NCBI RefSeq assembly: GCF_019745455.1
Contig: NZ_JAIETD010000065.1
Location: forward strand, 1 to 51,184
DNA from: Methylobacterium sp.
Lineage (GTDB): Bacteria > Pseudomonadota > Alphaproteobacteria > Rhizobiales > Beijerinckiaceae
DNA: 51,184 bases
Direction: 5' to 3'
In this document: piece after piece, positions 1-9,310 of the stretch
How the letters are laid out: each line of letters opens with the position of its first letter
How positions within the stretch are numbered: position 1 is the stretch's first letter
Translations under genes and position numbers: made by a program
The notes under the pieces: generated by a model
The model's database searches: none
What the model saw: the letters and a program-made list of their open reading frames with translations, nothing else
What the model was told of the DNA's origin: nothing

Positions 1-857
1 GGGGCGTCCTGCACCGGAGCGGGGCTGCCAGTGGTGCCCACTTCCGGTTGCAGCAAGGACAGCGAGATCACCCGCGTCACGTGCTCGGCCATGCAGCGCA
101 GGCCGAGATCGTTGAGGCGGAAGGCTCGGCCGAGCTGGTGGCTCTCGCCGATCTCGCCCTTGGCCGAGAGGTAGCGCATGGCCTCGTAACGCTGAACCAG
201 GGGCACGCCTTCGCTTGCGGCGACTTCCCCGACCTTCTGGACAACGCTGGTGTAGTAGGCGTCCTCGGCAAGGCTCGCGGTGTAGAGTGGGTCGACCAGG
301 ACGACATCGATCTCGTGCGACTTGATCCATTGCACCGCCTCTCGCAGGGCGTTGCCGAAATCGCCGACATCGACGCGTGCGAGCGCATCATGGGTGCCGA
401 CTTGCCAGAGGACGAGGTCCGGCTCGGATTCGGCCACCATGGTCCGCAGACGCTCCGCGGCTCCCGACGCGACCTCGCCGGGCAATCCGCGACTCTCCAT
501 CTGGACGTCGACATTCGGCAGCACCCGTTCCAATGCTGCCTCGAGCTTGACCGGATAGGTCGTGGAGGCGCTCGGGCTCGCCGCGGGGGCACCGACGGCG
601 AGGACGCGCACCGGTTGCTTCTCGCGCAGGGCTGCCTTCACTGCACTCAGCCTGTTGAGAGCGTAAAGCTTCGAGCCCGGCACCCGGCATTCGGGGGAGA
701 GGGCGATGTCCGGAACCTCGGCTCCGTCCATCTGGGATGTCTTCGGAGGCGACACCACAGTCTGCGTCGCTTGAGCGTGCGCGGATGCGGCGACGAAGCC
801 CAATATCAGGCCGAGGCCAACGGCCGTGGCTTTCGGGAGCGCCATTCGACGAACCAT
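1..857 (-). CDS. SGNH/GDSL-hydrolase-fold exported protein (C-terminus cut by window edge)
   Basis: The reading frame starts at ATG 857 (alternative ATG 845) and stays open to the left edge, so the C-terminus is missing. An N-terminal hydrophobic segment ending near ASAHAQA looks like a signal peptide, placing it in the periplasm. From about residue 70 it follows the SGNH order: a VRVLAVGAPAAS strand, a conserved-Gly block (ESRGLPGE) and a QVGTHDAL block. By eye the catalytic positions look degenerate: GAP where GDS or GSSS is expected, GTHD for GTND, and RAFRLND where a D-x-x-H block is expected. The start lies inside the 3' end of the upstream OpgC-like gene, a 52-base overlap, so the two are probably co-transcribed. 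The fold call is fairly sure. Whether it is an active esterase is doubtful. Confidence 0.7.
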   Translation of the reverse strand, partial: MVRRMALPKATAVGLGLILGFVAASAHAQATQTVVSPPKTSQMDGAEVPDIALSPECRVPGSKLYALNRLSAVKAALREKQPVRVLAVGAPAASPSASTTYPVKLEAALERVLPNVDVQMESRGLPGEVASGAAERLRTMVAESEPDLVLWQVGTHDALARVDVGDFGNALREAVQWIKSHEIDVVLVDPLYTASLAEDAYYTSVVQKVGEVAASEGVPLVQRYEAMRYLSAKGEIGESHQLGRAFRLNDLGLRCMAEHVTRVISLSLLQPEVGTTGSPAPVQDA

Positions 858-1903
858 GCTGTTACACCCAGTGCGATCAGGCCTGATACTACGACGACAA
901 GGTCAACGAATACACCGCCGCCAGTCTGGAATCTGACGAATTGCGCCCCAAGGCTGAGGAGAGAGCCGATCGAGAACACCGCAAGGGAGTTTCGGCCCAG
1001 GCCGGACAGGTATTCGACCATCGCCGGAAACCGCGGGGCGAGTACGGCGTAGACGGCCTGGAAGGCCAAGAGCACACCGACGAAATGAATGAGGCGTGCC
1101 GGCGACAGGTAGGTCTTGTCGAAGGTGAACAGCAGACGCGGATCGGGCACCACGAGGGGGTCGGGCCTGATCTCGTAGATCGAGAGATAAATGCCGAGAG
1201 CGACGATGGCCACGCCAAGCGGGATAAGCCTCCTCGCCCATGACCGCATCCACGCATGTTCGCGGAACCAGCCCTGAAAAACGATTCCGAGGACGAGAAG
1301 GAGCTGCCAGCAGAGCGGATTGAAGAACCAGTCGCCCTCCCCCGGCCAGGACGGAAGATTCCACTCGAAGACGAGGCTCGCGAGATAGATCGTCAGAGAG
1401 AGGCTCAGGGCGGCCGTTCGGCTGAACCTCGCGACCAGCACGAAGATCGGCGCTGCGCCGATCAGCAGCACGTAGAGGGGCAGGATGTTGAAGAAGCCGA
1501 GCTGGTGGGTGAGGACCGCGAAGCCGACCATGGTCTGGATCGGATCGGCGAAGAAGCCGCCGGCATTGTGCCATTCGAGGATGAGCGGGTTGTCGAGATA
1601 GAGCGCGGTTCCGGCGATCATCGCCAAAGCGAGGGCCATGGTGGTGATCTGCGCCCGGTACACTTCGACCGTGCGCGAAAGAAGTCGCAGCACACTGGTG
1701 AGCGCCGGCTCGGGCCTGCCATCGCGGCCGTGGGTGGCGATGCCGATCGACCAGCCTGCGAGGAACACGAACAGCTCCGCGGCATCGGAGATCCCGTATT
1801 GCGAATAGGTGTAGCGTTCGAAGGTGTTGCCCGGAATGTGGTTGATGAAGATGGTCACCAGGGCAAGGCCGCGCCAGAAATCGATCGCGTTCGGTTCGCG
1901 CAT
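806..1903 (-). CDS. opgC: OpgC-like integral membrane acyltransferase
   Basis: About 365 residues from ATG 1903. The longer frame upstream of this Met is not needed because family members begin with the segment seen here (REPNAIDFWRGLALVTIFIN, then HIPGN). The protein is almost entirely hydrophobic, with roughly ten predicted membrane segments. The N-terminal D-F-W-R-G motif and the following N-H pair are typical of the OpgC/acyltransferase_3 group. OpgC proteins transfer succinyl or other acyl groups to osmoregulated periplasmic glucans at the inner membrane. The downstream SGNH-fold gene overlaps it, a pairing often seen for envelope-glycan acyl modification. The actual glycan or acyl donor cannot be read from sequence. 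Confidence 0.85.
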   Translation of the reverse strand: MREPNAIDFWRGLALVTIFINHIPGNTFERYTYSQYGISDAAELFVFLAGWSIGIATHGRDGRPEPALTSVLRLLSRTVEVYRAQITTMALALAMIAGTALYLDNPLILEWHNAGGFFADPIQTMVGFAVLTHQLGFFNILPLYVLLIGAAPIFVLVARFSRTAALSLSLTIYLASLVFEWNLPSWPGEGDWFFNPLCWQLLLVLGIVFQGWFREHAWMRSWARRLIPLGVAIVALGIYLSIYEIRPDPLVVPDPRLLFTFDKTYLSPARLIHFVGVLLAFQAVYAVLAPRFPAMVEYLSGLGRNSLAVFSIGSLLSLGAQFVRFQTGGGVFVDLVVVVSGLIALGVTAWFVEWRSRKPRPLASA

Positions 1904-2177
1904 CGGCAGGTCGGCTCCGGCTGTCGGTGATGGGAATGCCGGCCCTGATAAGGCCCGCGGCGAGTCATGCAAAGGCCGATCCGGTGCAATCGCCCGATAG
2001 CCGGCGACCCGGGACCGGGCAGGCTTGGCTCGCAAGCGGAGCGAGCACCGGAAGCTGCCGCGCGGAACCGCCCGTGACCCTGGAGCGAACAAGTACCGTC
2101 ACCGGACGTTGCAGAGGATTGCGGCCGACCCTTCGCCGGCCGATCACAGCCTTGCCCCAGCTCCCGCCGAGTATCCC

Positions 2178-3194
2178 ATGCCGCTAACGCAAAAGCCCCT
2201 TCGCGAGCAGACCATCGTCGTCACCGGCGCATCGAGCGGGATCGGGCTCGCCACCGCCAGGATGGCGGCCGAGCGCGGCGCCAGGGTCGTCCTCGTGGCC
2301 CGCAACGGCGCAGCCCTCGACACGATCCGGGACGAGATCGTCGGCGCTGGCGGACAGGCCCTGGCCGTGGCGGCGGATGTCGGCGTCCGCGAGGAGGTGG
2401 AGGCGGTCGCGGCTCACGCGATCACGGCCTTCGGTGGCTTCGACACCTGGGTGAACAATGCTGGCCTGACCATCTATGGCCGCCTGTGGGAAGTGAGCGA
2501 CGCGGATCACGAGCGCCTGCTCAAGACCAACTTGTGGGGTACCGTCTTCGGCTCCCTCGTCGCCGTCGACCATCTTCGAAGCCGCGGCGGGGCGCTGATC
2601 AATGTCGGCAGCCTCGGTTCCGACCTCGCCTTCTCGCTGCAGGGAATGTACTGCGCGAGCAAGCACGCGATCAAAGGCTTCACGGACGCCCTCCGCATGG
2701 ACCTGCTGGAGGCCGGCGCACCGATCTCGGTCACGCTGGTCAAGCCGGCCTCGATCGACACACCTCTACCCCAGCATGCCCGCAACTACACCGACAGCGA
2801 GCCGCGGCTGCCGCCGCCGGTCTACCCGCCGGAGGAGGTGGCGAACGCGATTCTGCATGCGGCGGTCCACCCACTGCGGGACATCTATGTCGGCGGCGGT
2901 GCAAAGGCGCTCGCGAGCCTCAAGGAATTCGCGCCCGGCGCCTACGACCTGCTTGCGCCGGCCGTGACGGGGTTCCAGAAACGGAATGAAGCGCCGCGCG
3001 ACCCTGCCGGATCGCTTCATGCCTTCAAGGCGGACGGCCAGACCCGCGGCGATCATCCAGGCTACGTGATGCGCAACAGCACCTATACCCGCCTCAGTCT
3101 CCACCCCGCCTCGGCCACCGCGGTCGTGGCCGGCCTCGCAGCGGCGGCCCTTCTGGTCGGGGCCGGTGCGCGCGGCCGCAATGGCAAACGCTGA
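2178..3194 (+). CDS. SDR-family oxidoreductase with C-terminal membrane helix
   Basis: 338 residues from ATG 2178; the longer frame upstream is rejected because the Rossmann fold begins at once after this start. Near the N-terminus it has TGASSGIG for NAD(P) binding, followed by a VNNAG segment and the catalytic Ser...Tyr-x-x-x-Lys (YCASK) of short-chain dehydrogenases. The last 35 residues contain an Ala/Val/Leu-rich helix ending in a basic tail (GARGRNGKR), suggesting membrane anchoring. It is followed after 11 bases by an alpha/beta hydrolase on the same strand, so the two are likely an operon. The substrate is unknown. Confidence 0.85.
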   Translation: MPLTQKPLREQTIVVTGASSGIGLATARMAAERGARVVLVARNGAALDTIRDEIVGAGGQALAVAADVGVREEVEAVAAHAITAFGGFDTWVNNAGLTIYGRLWEVSDADHERLLKTNLWGTVFGSLVAVDHLRSRGGALINVGSLGSDLAFSLQGMYCASKHAIKGFTDALRMDLLEAGAPISVTLVKPASIDTPLPQHARNYTDSEPRLPPPVYPPEEVANAILHAAVHPLRDIYVGGGAKALASLKEFAPGAYDLLAPAVTGFQKRNEAPRDPAGSLHAFKADGQTRGDHPGYVMRNSTYTRLSLHPASATAVVAGLAAAALLVGAGARGRNGKR

Positions 3195-3205
3195 GGGCAA
3201 GGGCG

Positions 3206-4144
3206 ATGACCTCGGATCGCAGGATGCCGGCTCCGTCGGCCTGGTCCGGCCAAGTGGACGAGTCGAACGTCCTCGCCCTTCCACCGAGACAGGGCAAGCC
3301 GGCAGCGCCTGACCGGCGCATCGTGCGGTCCACGGACGGGCGCGGCATCGCCTATGTGGAGGCCGGATCGGGTCCCGATCTCGTCCTCATCCATGGTTCG
3401 CTCATGGCCCTGGAGGACATGTGGCTTGGGCCGATGACGGCGCTGAGCCGGCATTTCCGGGTCATTGCCGTCGACCGGCCGGGGCATGGCGCCAGCGACC
3501 GGATCCGGTTCCAGGACGGTTCGCCCTGGAACCAGGCGGCGATCATCAGGGACGCGATGAAGGCGCTCGGCCTGCACCGCCCTGTCTTGGTGGGCCATTC
3601 GTTCGGCGGCGCGGTAGCCCTGTCCTACGCCATGAGTTTTCCCGAAGACGTTGCGGGGGTGGTCGCCGTCGCACCGATCTGCTTTCCGGAACCGCGTCTC
3701 GAACAGGTCCTGTTCGGACCACGTGCCGTCCCGATCTTTGGCGACGCCTTGGCCTTCTCGGGCGGTCCTGCCTTCGATGCCGCGATCCTGCCCCTGCTGT
3801 GGCGCGCCATGTTCCTGCCGCAGGAGATGCCGGCGCGGGTTGCCGCCGAGTTTCCCTTCGCCTGGGTGCGCCGACCCGCGCCGATGATCGCCAACGGCGA
3901 GGACGCCGCAGCCTTATGGCCCGGCCTGACCCGCTCGGCCCTGGCCTATGCGACCTGCCCCGTCCCGGTACGCATTCTCGGCGGGGAAGCCGATATCGTG
4001 GTGAATAACCTCTTCCACGGCTGGAACGCGGCTCGCCTCCTGCCTGACGCCCAATTCGATCTCATCGCGGGAGCGGGCCACATGCTCCATCATTTCCACA
4101 TCGAAGAGATCGTGGCCGCGGCACGTGGCGCCTCTGGAAGTTAG
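3206..4144 (+). CDS. alpha/beta-fold hydrolase
   Basis: 312 residues. After about 50 polar residues the hydrolase fold begins (VLIHGSLM oxyanion strand). The nucleophile elbow GHSFGGA lies near residue 131, the acid region is around GGEADIVV, and the terminal catalytic His lies in GAGHMLHHF. The family includes esterases, epoxide hydrolases, haloperoxidases and C-C hydrolases, and nothing here singles out one activity. No signal peptide is evident, so it is probably cytoplasmic. It sits 11 bases after the SDR gene, and co-expression suggests a shared small-molecule substrate. Confidence 0.85.
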   Translation: MTSDRRMPAPSAWSGQVDESNVLALPPRQGKPAAPDRRIVRSTDGRGIAYVEAGSGPDLVLIHGSLMALEDMWLGPMTALSRHFRVIAVDRPGHGASDRIRFQDGSPWNQAAIIRDAMKALGLHRPVLVGHSFGGAVALSYAMSFPEDVAGVVAVAPICFPEPRLEQVLFGPRAVPIFGDALAFSGGPAFDAAILPLLWRAMFLPQEMPARVAAEFPFAWVRRPAPMIANGEDAAALWPGLTRSALAYATCPVPVRILGGEADIVVNNLFHGWNAARLLPDAQFDLIAGAGHMLHHFHIEEIVAAARGASGS

Positions 4145-4333
4145 GGCGCGACGAAACTCCACCCTAAGGTGTGGCGACGTCGCCTAACGTTTTCTGGATC
4201 GGTTCGCCGTCTCGCTGGTTCTCCCATCCGACCACGCAAGGTGCGCTCGGCTTGCGGACGGCGGGTTTTCCCATCGCTCCTCGACACGATATGCCTCGCG
4301 ACATTCGACCTGGAGCCCGTACAGAGTTCGCCG

Positions 4334-5839
4334 ATGACGCTATCCCAAGACGCCGCACCCATCCCAACCGGCGTGCCGGGTCTCGACCACGTTCTCGGCG
4401 GTGGGTATGCGGCGCAGCGTGCCCACCTGATCGAGGGTCGTCCGGGTTGCGGCAAGACCACTCTTGGCATGCAGTTCCTCCTCGACGGGAAGAAACGCGG
4501 CGAGCGCGGTCTCTACATCACCCTCTCCGAGAGCAAGCGGGAGTTGCTCTCGGTCGCCGAGCGTCACGGCTGGTCCCTCGACGATATCGACATCTACGAG
4601 CTGGTGCCGCCGGAGCTGAGCCTCGATTCGGAGAAGCAGCAGAGCCTCGTCCATTCCTCCGACCTCGAACTCGGTGAGACGGTCCGGATGGCGCTCGCCG
4701 AGATCGAGCGCGTGCAGCCCACGCGGGTGGTGTTCGACAGCCTGTCGGAGATCAGGCTGCTCTCGCACGGTTCGCTGCGATACCGGCGTCAGGTCCTGGC
4801 ACTGAAGAGCTACTTTCTAATCAACGACGCCACCGTCCTGATGCTCGACGACCTCAGCGCCGAGGACGACGACCTCAACCTTCACTCGATCAGCCATGCG
4901 GTCATCCGCCTTGAGCAGAACACGCCGTCGTATGGGGCCTCAAGGCGCCGGCTCAACGTGATCAAGATGCGTGGCACGCAGTATCAAGGTGGGTTCCACG
5001 ATTTCGTCATCCAGCGCGGAGGGCTCCGGGTCTTCCCCCGCCTCGTCGCGGCGCAGCACCATCGTGCGTTCACACCGGAAGTGATCGTCAGCGGGGTTCC
5101 CGAACTCGACGGCGTCCTCGGCGGCGGATTGCATCGCGGCACCAGCACCCTGATCATCGGGCCTTCGGGCGCCGGAAAGTCGACCCTCGCCCTGAGCTAT
5201 CTCTCCGCTGCCCTGAAGAGAAACGAGAAAGGTCTCGTCGTGAGCTTCGACGAGACCATGGGAATCCTGCTCCAGCGCGCGGCCGGGCTCGGCATGGACC
5301 TTGCGCCTCATCTCTCCAGCGGCCTGCTTCAGGTGGAACAGGTCGACCCCGCCGACGTGTCGCCGGGAGAAGTCTCCGGCAAGGTGCGCGACGCGGTCGA
5401 GAACGACGGCGTTCGGTTCGTGGTGATCGACAGTTTGACCGGTTACATGAGCGCCATGCCAGATCAGCCCTATCTCGTATTGCAGATGCACGAGATGCTG
5501 ACCTACCTGAACCAGCAGGGCGTGGTGACGATCCTGATCCTTGCGCAACACGGGATGGTCGGGCGGATGGAGGCTCCGGTCGACCTGACCTATGTGAGCG
5601 ACGCCGTGATCATGCTCCGGTTCTTCGAGGCCGCAGGCCGGGTGCGCCGCGCCCTCTCTGTCCTGAAGAAGCGAACCGGCGCCCACGAGGATACGATCCG
5701 CGAGTTCCGAATCGACTCCCAGGGCCTCCGCGTCGGCGAGCCGCTCGTCGATTTCCGCGGCGTCCTGTCCGGCGTGCCGATCTTCGAGGGCGACGGCAAG
5801 CGCCTGTTGCGGGATCGAGGCTCCGATGCCTCTTCGTAA
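4334..5839 (+). CDS. KaiC-like double-domain RecA-type ATPase
   Basis: 501 residues from ATG 4334, close to the length of cyanobacterial KaiC (about 519). It has two RecA/KaiC domains. The first has its Walker A at residues 35-43 (GRPGCGKTT) and the second near 276-284 (GPSGAGKST), each preceded by a GVP-x-LD-x-(V/L)LGGG segment typical of KaiC. By eye, the paired catalytic glutamates of KaiC correspond to SES in the first domain and DET in the second. The segment equivalent to the KaiC phosphorylation site (HISTITD) reads DLTYVSD, so Ser431/Thr432 correspond to Thr/Tyr. No kaiA or kaiB is nearby. The gene overlaps the following histidine kinase by 14 bases, which argues for a signalling pair rather than a complete clock. 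Confidence 0.85.
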   Translation: MTLSQDAAPIPTGVPGLDHVLGGGYAAQRAHLIEGRPGCGKTTLGMQFLLDGKKRGERGLYITLSESKRELLSVAERHGWSLDDIDIYELVPPELSLDSEKQQSLVHSSDLELGETVRMALAEIERVQPTRVVFDSLSEIRLLSHGSLRYRRQVLALKSYFLINDATVLMLDDLSAEDDDLNLHSISHAVIRLEQNTPSYGASRRRLNVIKMRGTQYQGGFHDFVIQRGGLRVFPRLVAAQHHRAFTPEVIVSGVPELDGVLGGGLHRGTSTLIIGPSGAGKSTLALSYLSAALKRNEKGLVVSFDETMGILLQRAAGLGMDLAPHLSSGLLQVEQVDPADVSPGEVSGKVRDAVENDGVRFVVIDSLTGYMSAMPDQPYLVLQMHEMLTYLNQQGVVTILILAQHGMVGRMEAPVDLTYVSDAVIMLRFFEAAGRVRRALSVLKKRTGAHEDTIREFRIDSQGLRVGEPLVDFRGVLSGVPIFEGDGKRLLRDRGSDASS

Positions 5840-6866
5840 CAGCATCGCGTTCGTCCTCGCCCCCGACGGGCGGGACGCAGGGGTGGCGACGGCGATCCTC
5901 GCCGAGGTCGGGATCGCCTCGGAAGCGAAGCTCAATCTCGATGCCCTAGTTGCCGATCTCGACCGTGCCTCCTGCGCCGTCGTCACCGAGGAGGCATTGC
6001 TGCGCTGGGACCGTCGCGGGATCGCGCAATGGGTCGAGAGGCAGCCGCCATGGTCGGACTTTCCCTTCATCCTGCTGAGCCTGCGCGGCAGCACGCCCGA
6101 CCAGCGCCTGACCGACCTCCTCGGGAACGTCACGGTGCTGGAACGGCCGTTCCACCCCTCGATCCTCGCCAACGCCGTACGATCGGCGCTGCGGGCGAGG
6201 CGGCGCCAGCGCGAGGTCGAGTCCCACCTCGCCGAGCGTCAGCTCACCCATGAGCGCCAGGCGCTCCTTATCCGCGAGCTCCACCACCGGGTGAAGAACA
6301 CATTGGCGACCGTTCAGGGACTCCTCGGCGCCACCGCGCGCTCGACCCGCAACGTCGAGACCTTCTATCACTCGTTCTCGGATCGCATCGTCTCGCTCGG
6401 CAAGACGCACAACCTGCTCACCGAGGATTACTGGCAGACGGCACCCCTCGAGGATCTCCTGCGCAACGAGCTTGGGCCCTACAACGATGCCGAAGACAAG
6501 CGGATCGTCTTCAGCGGTCCGCCGATCGAACTCGCGGCCGACCTCGCTGTGCCGACCGGAATGGCGATCCACGAATTGACGACGAACGCCGCCAAGCACG
6601 GGGCGCTGACGAAGTCCGACGGGCGCATCCACGTCACCTGGAGCGTCAGCCAGAACGAGGGGCATCGCATCCTCTGTCTGGACTGGGTGGAATCCGGTGG
6701 TCCGGCAGTGGCTCCGCCACAAAGGAAGGGGTTCGGCTCGACACTTCTGCAGCGGGTGCTCGCCCAGCAGTGCAACGCGACCGTCAACATCGAGTATGCC
6801 GAAACTGGCGTGCACTTCCATATGGAGGCGCCGCTCGCGGACGAGAGGCTGGTGCCGTCCTATTGA
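5826..6866 (+). CDS. HWE-family sensor histidine kinase with degenerate receiver-like N-terminus
   Basis: 346 residues. Residues 1 to about 130 look like a receiver fold: hydrophobic strands, and a C-terminal LERPF that matches the Lys-Pro region. The phospho-acceptor strand reads CAVVTEEAL with no clear Asp, so it is probably a pseudo-receiver. A short linker helix leads to the dimerisation/H-box (ELHHRVKN near residue 150) of the HWE/HisKA_2 class, then the N-box (ELTTNAAKHGAL) and an LDWVESGGP segment carrying the W-E signature. No membrane segment is seen, so it is cytosolic. It starts inside the 3' end of the KaiC-like gene, so the two are translationally coupled. No response regulator lies next to it. 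Confidence 0.87.
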   Translation: MPLRNSIAFVLAPDGRDAGVATAILAEVGIASEAKLNLDALVADLDRASCAVVTEEALLRWDRRGIAQWVERQPPWSDFPFILLSLRGSTPDQRLTDLLGNVTVLERPFHPSILANAVRSALRARRRQREVESHLAERQLTHERQALLIRELHHRVKNTLATVQGLLGATARSTRNVETFYHSFSDRIVSLGKTHNLLTEDYWQTAPLEDLLRNELGPYNDAEDKRIVFSGPPIELAADLAVPTGMAIHELTTNAAKHGALTKSDGRIHVTWSVSQNEGHRILCLDWVESGGPAVAPPQRKGFGSTLLQRVLAQQCNATVNIEYAETGVHFHMEAPLADERLVPSY

Positions 6867-6881
6867 GGAGACGCCGACGCC

Positions 6882-7526
6882 TCACTCCATCACGGCAGCC
6901 TTCATGATCACGACCATGATTGCCTTGGCGGGAGAATCGCCGATGCAGCGGACGCTGTGGGGACGGTCGCAGCGGTAGCGCAGGGTTTCGCCCGCCCGTG
7001 CCCGGTGGTGAGTGCCGGCGACGTCGACCTCGAACATCCCTTCCGTCACGGTCAGAGATTCAACCGATCCGCGCTGGTGTGGGTCTGAATCGAGGATGCC
7101 GCCCGGCTCGGCGGTGACCTCGTACCATTGCAGCCACTCCACGGTCTTGATCCAGCCGACGATCGACAGCCGGACGAGCCCATCCTCGGAGACGAGGTTC
7201 GGCGTATCCGCCCGGGAGATCTTCTCGATGAAGGGCTCTTCGTCGTTGGTGGCGAGCACCCGCTCGATGGAGACGTCGAGGGCCTGGCTGAGGCGCCAGA
7301 TCGTCGCCAGGGTCGGGTTGGTCTCGTTGCGCTCGATCTGGCTGATGATCGATTTGGCGACGCCCGATTGCTCGGCGAGCTCGGACAGCGAGAGATTGTA
7401 GGCCTTGCGCAGACGCTGGATCGTCTTGCCGAGCTGACCCGAAAGCACCTGAGCGCCGGACATCACGTCCCGCGGCCGACCTCGCTCCGTTGCCGTCACC
7501 TCTTCCTGCATCACCGCCGAACCCAC
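6882..7526 (-). CDS. XRE-type transcriptional regulator with C-terminal cupin
   Basis: 214 residues (start at 7526; ATG 7511 is possible). Residues of about 35-90 form a helix-turn-helix of the XRE class (LRKAYNLSLSELAEQSGVAK, then SIISQIERN). The C-terminal half is a small beta-barrel cupin with G-x-x-D-x-D and H-R-A-R-x-G-E type turns. Such proteins usually bind a small ligand in the cupin and repress neighbouring catabolic or transport genes, often including themselves. It lies 93 bases downstream of thiD in the same direction, but its target is not obvious. The end is convergent with the HWE kinase gene, leaving 15 bases between them. Confidence 0.87.
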   Translation of the reverse strand: MGSAVMQEEVTATERGRPRDVMSGAQVLSGQLGKTIQRLRKAYNLSLSELAEQSGVAKSIISQIERNETNPTLATIWRLSQALDVSIERVLATNDEEPFIEKISRADTPNLVSEDGLVRLSIVGWIKTVEWLQWYEVTAEPGGILDSDPHQRGSVESLTVTEGMFEVDVAGTHHRARAGETLRYRCDRPHSVRCIGDSPAKAIMVVIMKAAVME

Positions 7527-7619
7527 GCCTTGTTCCGTTAACCGGACGATCGTACGCTACTACAAACGCATTCGGGCCGGAGGCGCAAGGTTTTTAGAGG
7601 CGGAACGGGCGCATTTCCA

Positions 7620-8426
7620 TCATCGCCAGAGGGCATGGAAATGATGCACCGGGCCGTGGCCCTGCCCCATCGGCACCGTCGCGGCGGCGGCGATCGCGGC
7701 CGTGGTGTAGCGCTTGGCCTGGGCGACGCTGTCGGCCAGCGGGAAGCCGCGGGCCAGTCCCGCCGCCACCGCCGAGGACAGGGTGCAGCCTGTGCCGTGG
7801 CTGTTGCGCGTCTCGATCCGGGTAGCCGCGAAGCGTCGCATCGTGCCGTCGGCGCCCATGAGGTGATCGATGCTCTCGCTGCCATCGGCATGGCCGCCCT
7901 TGATGAGAGCCGCGCGGGCGCCGAGAGCTAGGAGGCGGCGCCCCTGGGCCACGGCGGCGTTCTCGTTCGGCGCCGTCGGCTCGCCGATGAGACAGCCGAG
8001 TTCCGGAAGGTTCGGCGTGACGACGTCCGCGAGAGGCAGCAGGTGCCGGCGCAGGGCTTCGACGGCCTCGTCGGTGATGAGCCGGTCGCCGCTGGTGGCG
8101 ACCATGACGGGATCGAGCACGATCGGAATGTTGCCGGCATAACGCTTGAGGCCTTCGGCTACGGCCACGATGGTCTCGACCTGCGACAGCATGCCGATCT
8201 TCACGGCCCGGACCGCGAGGTCGGAGAACACGCTCTCGATCTGAGCCAGCACGAAGTCGGCAGGCACGTCGTGAATGCCCTGTACGCCGATTGTGTTCTG
8301 GGCGGTGAGCGCCGTAATGACACTGGCGCCGTAGACCCTCAAGGCCGCGAAGGTCTTGAGATCCGCCTGGATCCCGGCGCCGCCGCTCGAATCGGAACCG
8401 GCGATGGTGACGGCGATGGGTGTCAT
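7620..8426 (-). CDS. thiD: hydroxymethylpyrimidine/phosphomethylpyrimidine kinase
   Basis: 268 residues from ATG 8426, where the canonical N-terminus [20 protein letters not shown] begins; the longer frame upstream is not used. ThiD phosphorylates HMP and HMP-P to HMP-PP for thiamine synthesis in the cytosol. Ribokinase-fold hallmarks are present: GGAGIQAD near the start, DPVMVATSG in the middle, and the anion-hole/catalytic segment [12 protein letters not shown] near residue 215. It follows thiE after a 37-base gap on the same strand, consistent with a thiE-thiD unit. No thiamine pyrophosphate riboswitch-like sequence was recognised upstream. Confidence 0.95.
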   Translation of the reverse strand: MTPIAVTIAGSDSSGGAGIQADLKTFAALRVYGASVITALTAQNTIGVQGIHDVPADFVLAQIESVFSDLAVRAVKIGMLSQVETIVAVAEGLKRYAGNIPIVLDPVMVATSGDRLITDEAVEALRRHLLPLADVVTPNLPELGCLIGEPTAPNENAAVAQGRRLLALGARAALIKGGHADGSESIDHLMGADGTMRRFAATRIETRNSHGTGCTLSSAVAAGLARGFPLADSVAQAKRYTTAAIAAAATVPMGQGHGPVHHFHALWR

Positions 8427-8463
8427 GGCGGTCCGTTGGCTGGCGTCGTGTTGGCCTGAAAGC

Positions 8464-9141
8464 TTACGCGGCTCCGCGCCGGGCCGCGAGGGCCGAATCG
8501 ACCCTGTCCCGCAGGTCACGTGCGCGGCCTTCCACTGAATCCTCGGCGAACAGCGCCGAGATGACCGCGACGCCGTCGGCGCCCGCGCCGATGATGGCCG
8601 CGGCGTTGCTCGAATCGATGCCCGCGATGGCTCCGAGCGCGAAGCTGGAACCGCGAGCGAGCCGGGCGCGGAACGCGATCCTCGCAAAGCCGTCAAGTCC
8701 AACAGGCGGGTCTGGATTATCCTTGCTCGACGTCGCGAAGACACCGCCGATGCAGGCGTAATCCACCGGCATCCGGTAGAGCTCATCCGCCTGGGCGCCC
8801 GACTTGAGGGTCAGCCCGATGATCGCACCGCGGCCGAGGAGCCGGCGGGCATCGGCCGGATGCATGTCGCTTTGGCCGAGATGGACTCCCTCCGCTTCCG
8901 CAGCCAAGGCGAGATCGACCCGATCGTTGACGAGGAGCGGCACGTCGCTGCCGGCGAGCGCGGCCCGGATCGCCCGGACGCGGGCGAGGGCGGCGCGGGC
9001 GTCGGCGATGTCCTTCTCGCGATACTGAAGCAGCGTACAGCCTCCGGATGCGGCTTCGGCCGCCATGGATGCGAGCCGACTCGGATCGGTTCCACAAACC
9101 CCGACATCGAGGATGCCGTAGAGGCGAAGATCCACCGTCAC
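8464..9141 (-). CDS. thiE: thiamine-phosphate synthase
   Basis: About 225 residues if read from GTG 9141 (another GTG lies at 9135). The long upstream frame reaching 9336 is unlikely because it would run into the divergent acetyltransferase gene and has no ThiE-like content. ThiE joins HMP-PP and thiazole phosphate. Seen in order: LLQYREKD (pyrophosphate and pyrimidine contact), [19 protein letters not shown], and the glycine-rich phosphate-binding C-terminal strands ([17 protein letters not shown]). The start codon is uncertain; the function is clear. Confidence 0.88.
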   Translation of the reverse strand: MTVDLRLYGILDVGVCGTDPSRLASMAAEAASGGCTLLQYREKDIADARAALARVRAIRAALAGSDVPLLVNDRVDLALAAEAEGVHLGQSDMHPADARRLLGRGAIIGLTLKSGAQADELYRMPVDYACIGGVFATSSKDNPDPPVGLDGFARIAFRARLARGSSFALGAIAGIDSSNAAAIIGAGADGVAVISALFAEDSVEGRARDLRDRVDSALAARRGAA

Positions 9142-9310
9142 ATTCGATAAGGCCGCTTGTTCCTGTCCGATCACCGCTGCTGGCCTCGCTCCTCGGTTAT
9201 GAAAGAAGTTTAGGGCGTGGTGGCGCGCGCAGGAAGCCGCAACGGTCGATCCGAGTGGCGAAAGCTCGACCATCCACCCATCTGAGCGGTTTCGGAGCGG
9301 GAGCTGGTGT

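Noticed and set aside
2064..2110. GGAAC motif of the general stress sigma EcfG upstream of the SDR gene
   Set aside because: No CGTT-type -10 box lies at the required 16-17 base spacing; the nearest is about 38 bases away.
9142..9310. Thiamine pyrophosphate riboswitch before thiE
   Set aside because: I could not see the conserved CTGAGA and related elements in the leader on the minus strand.
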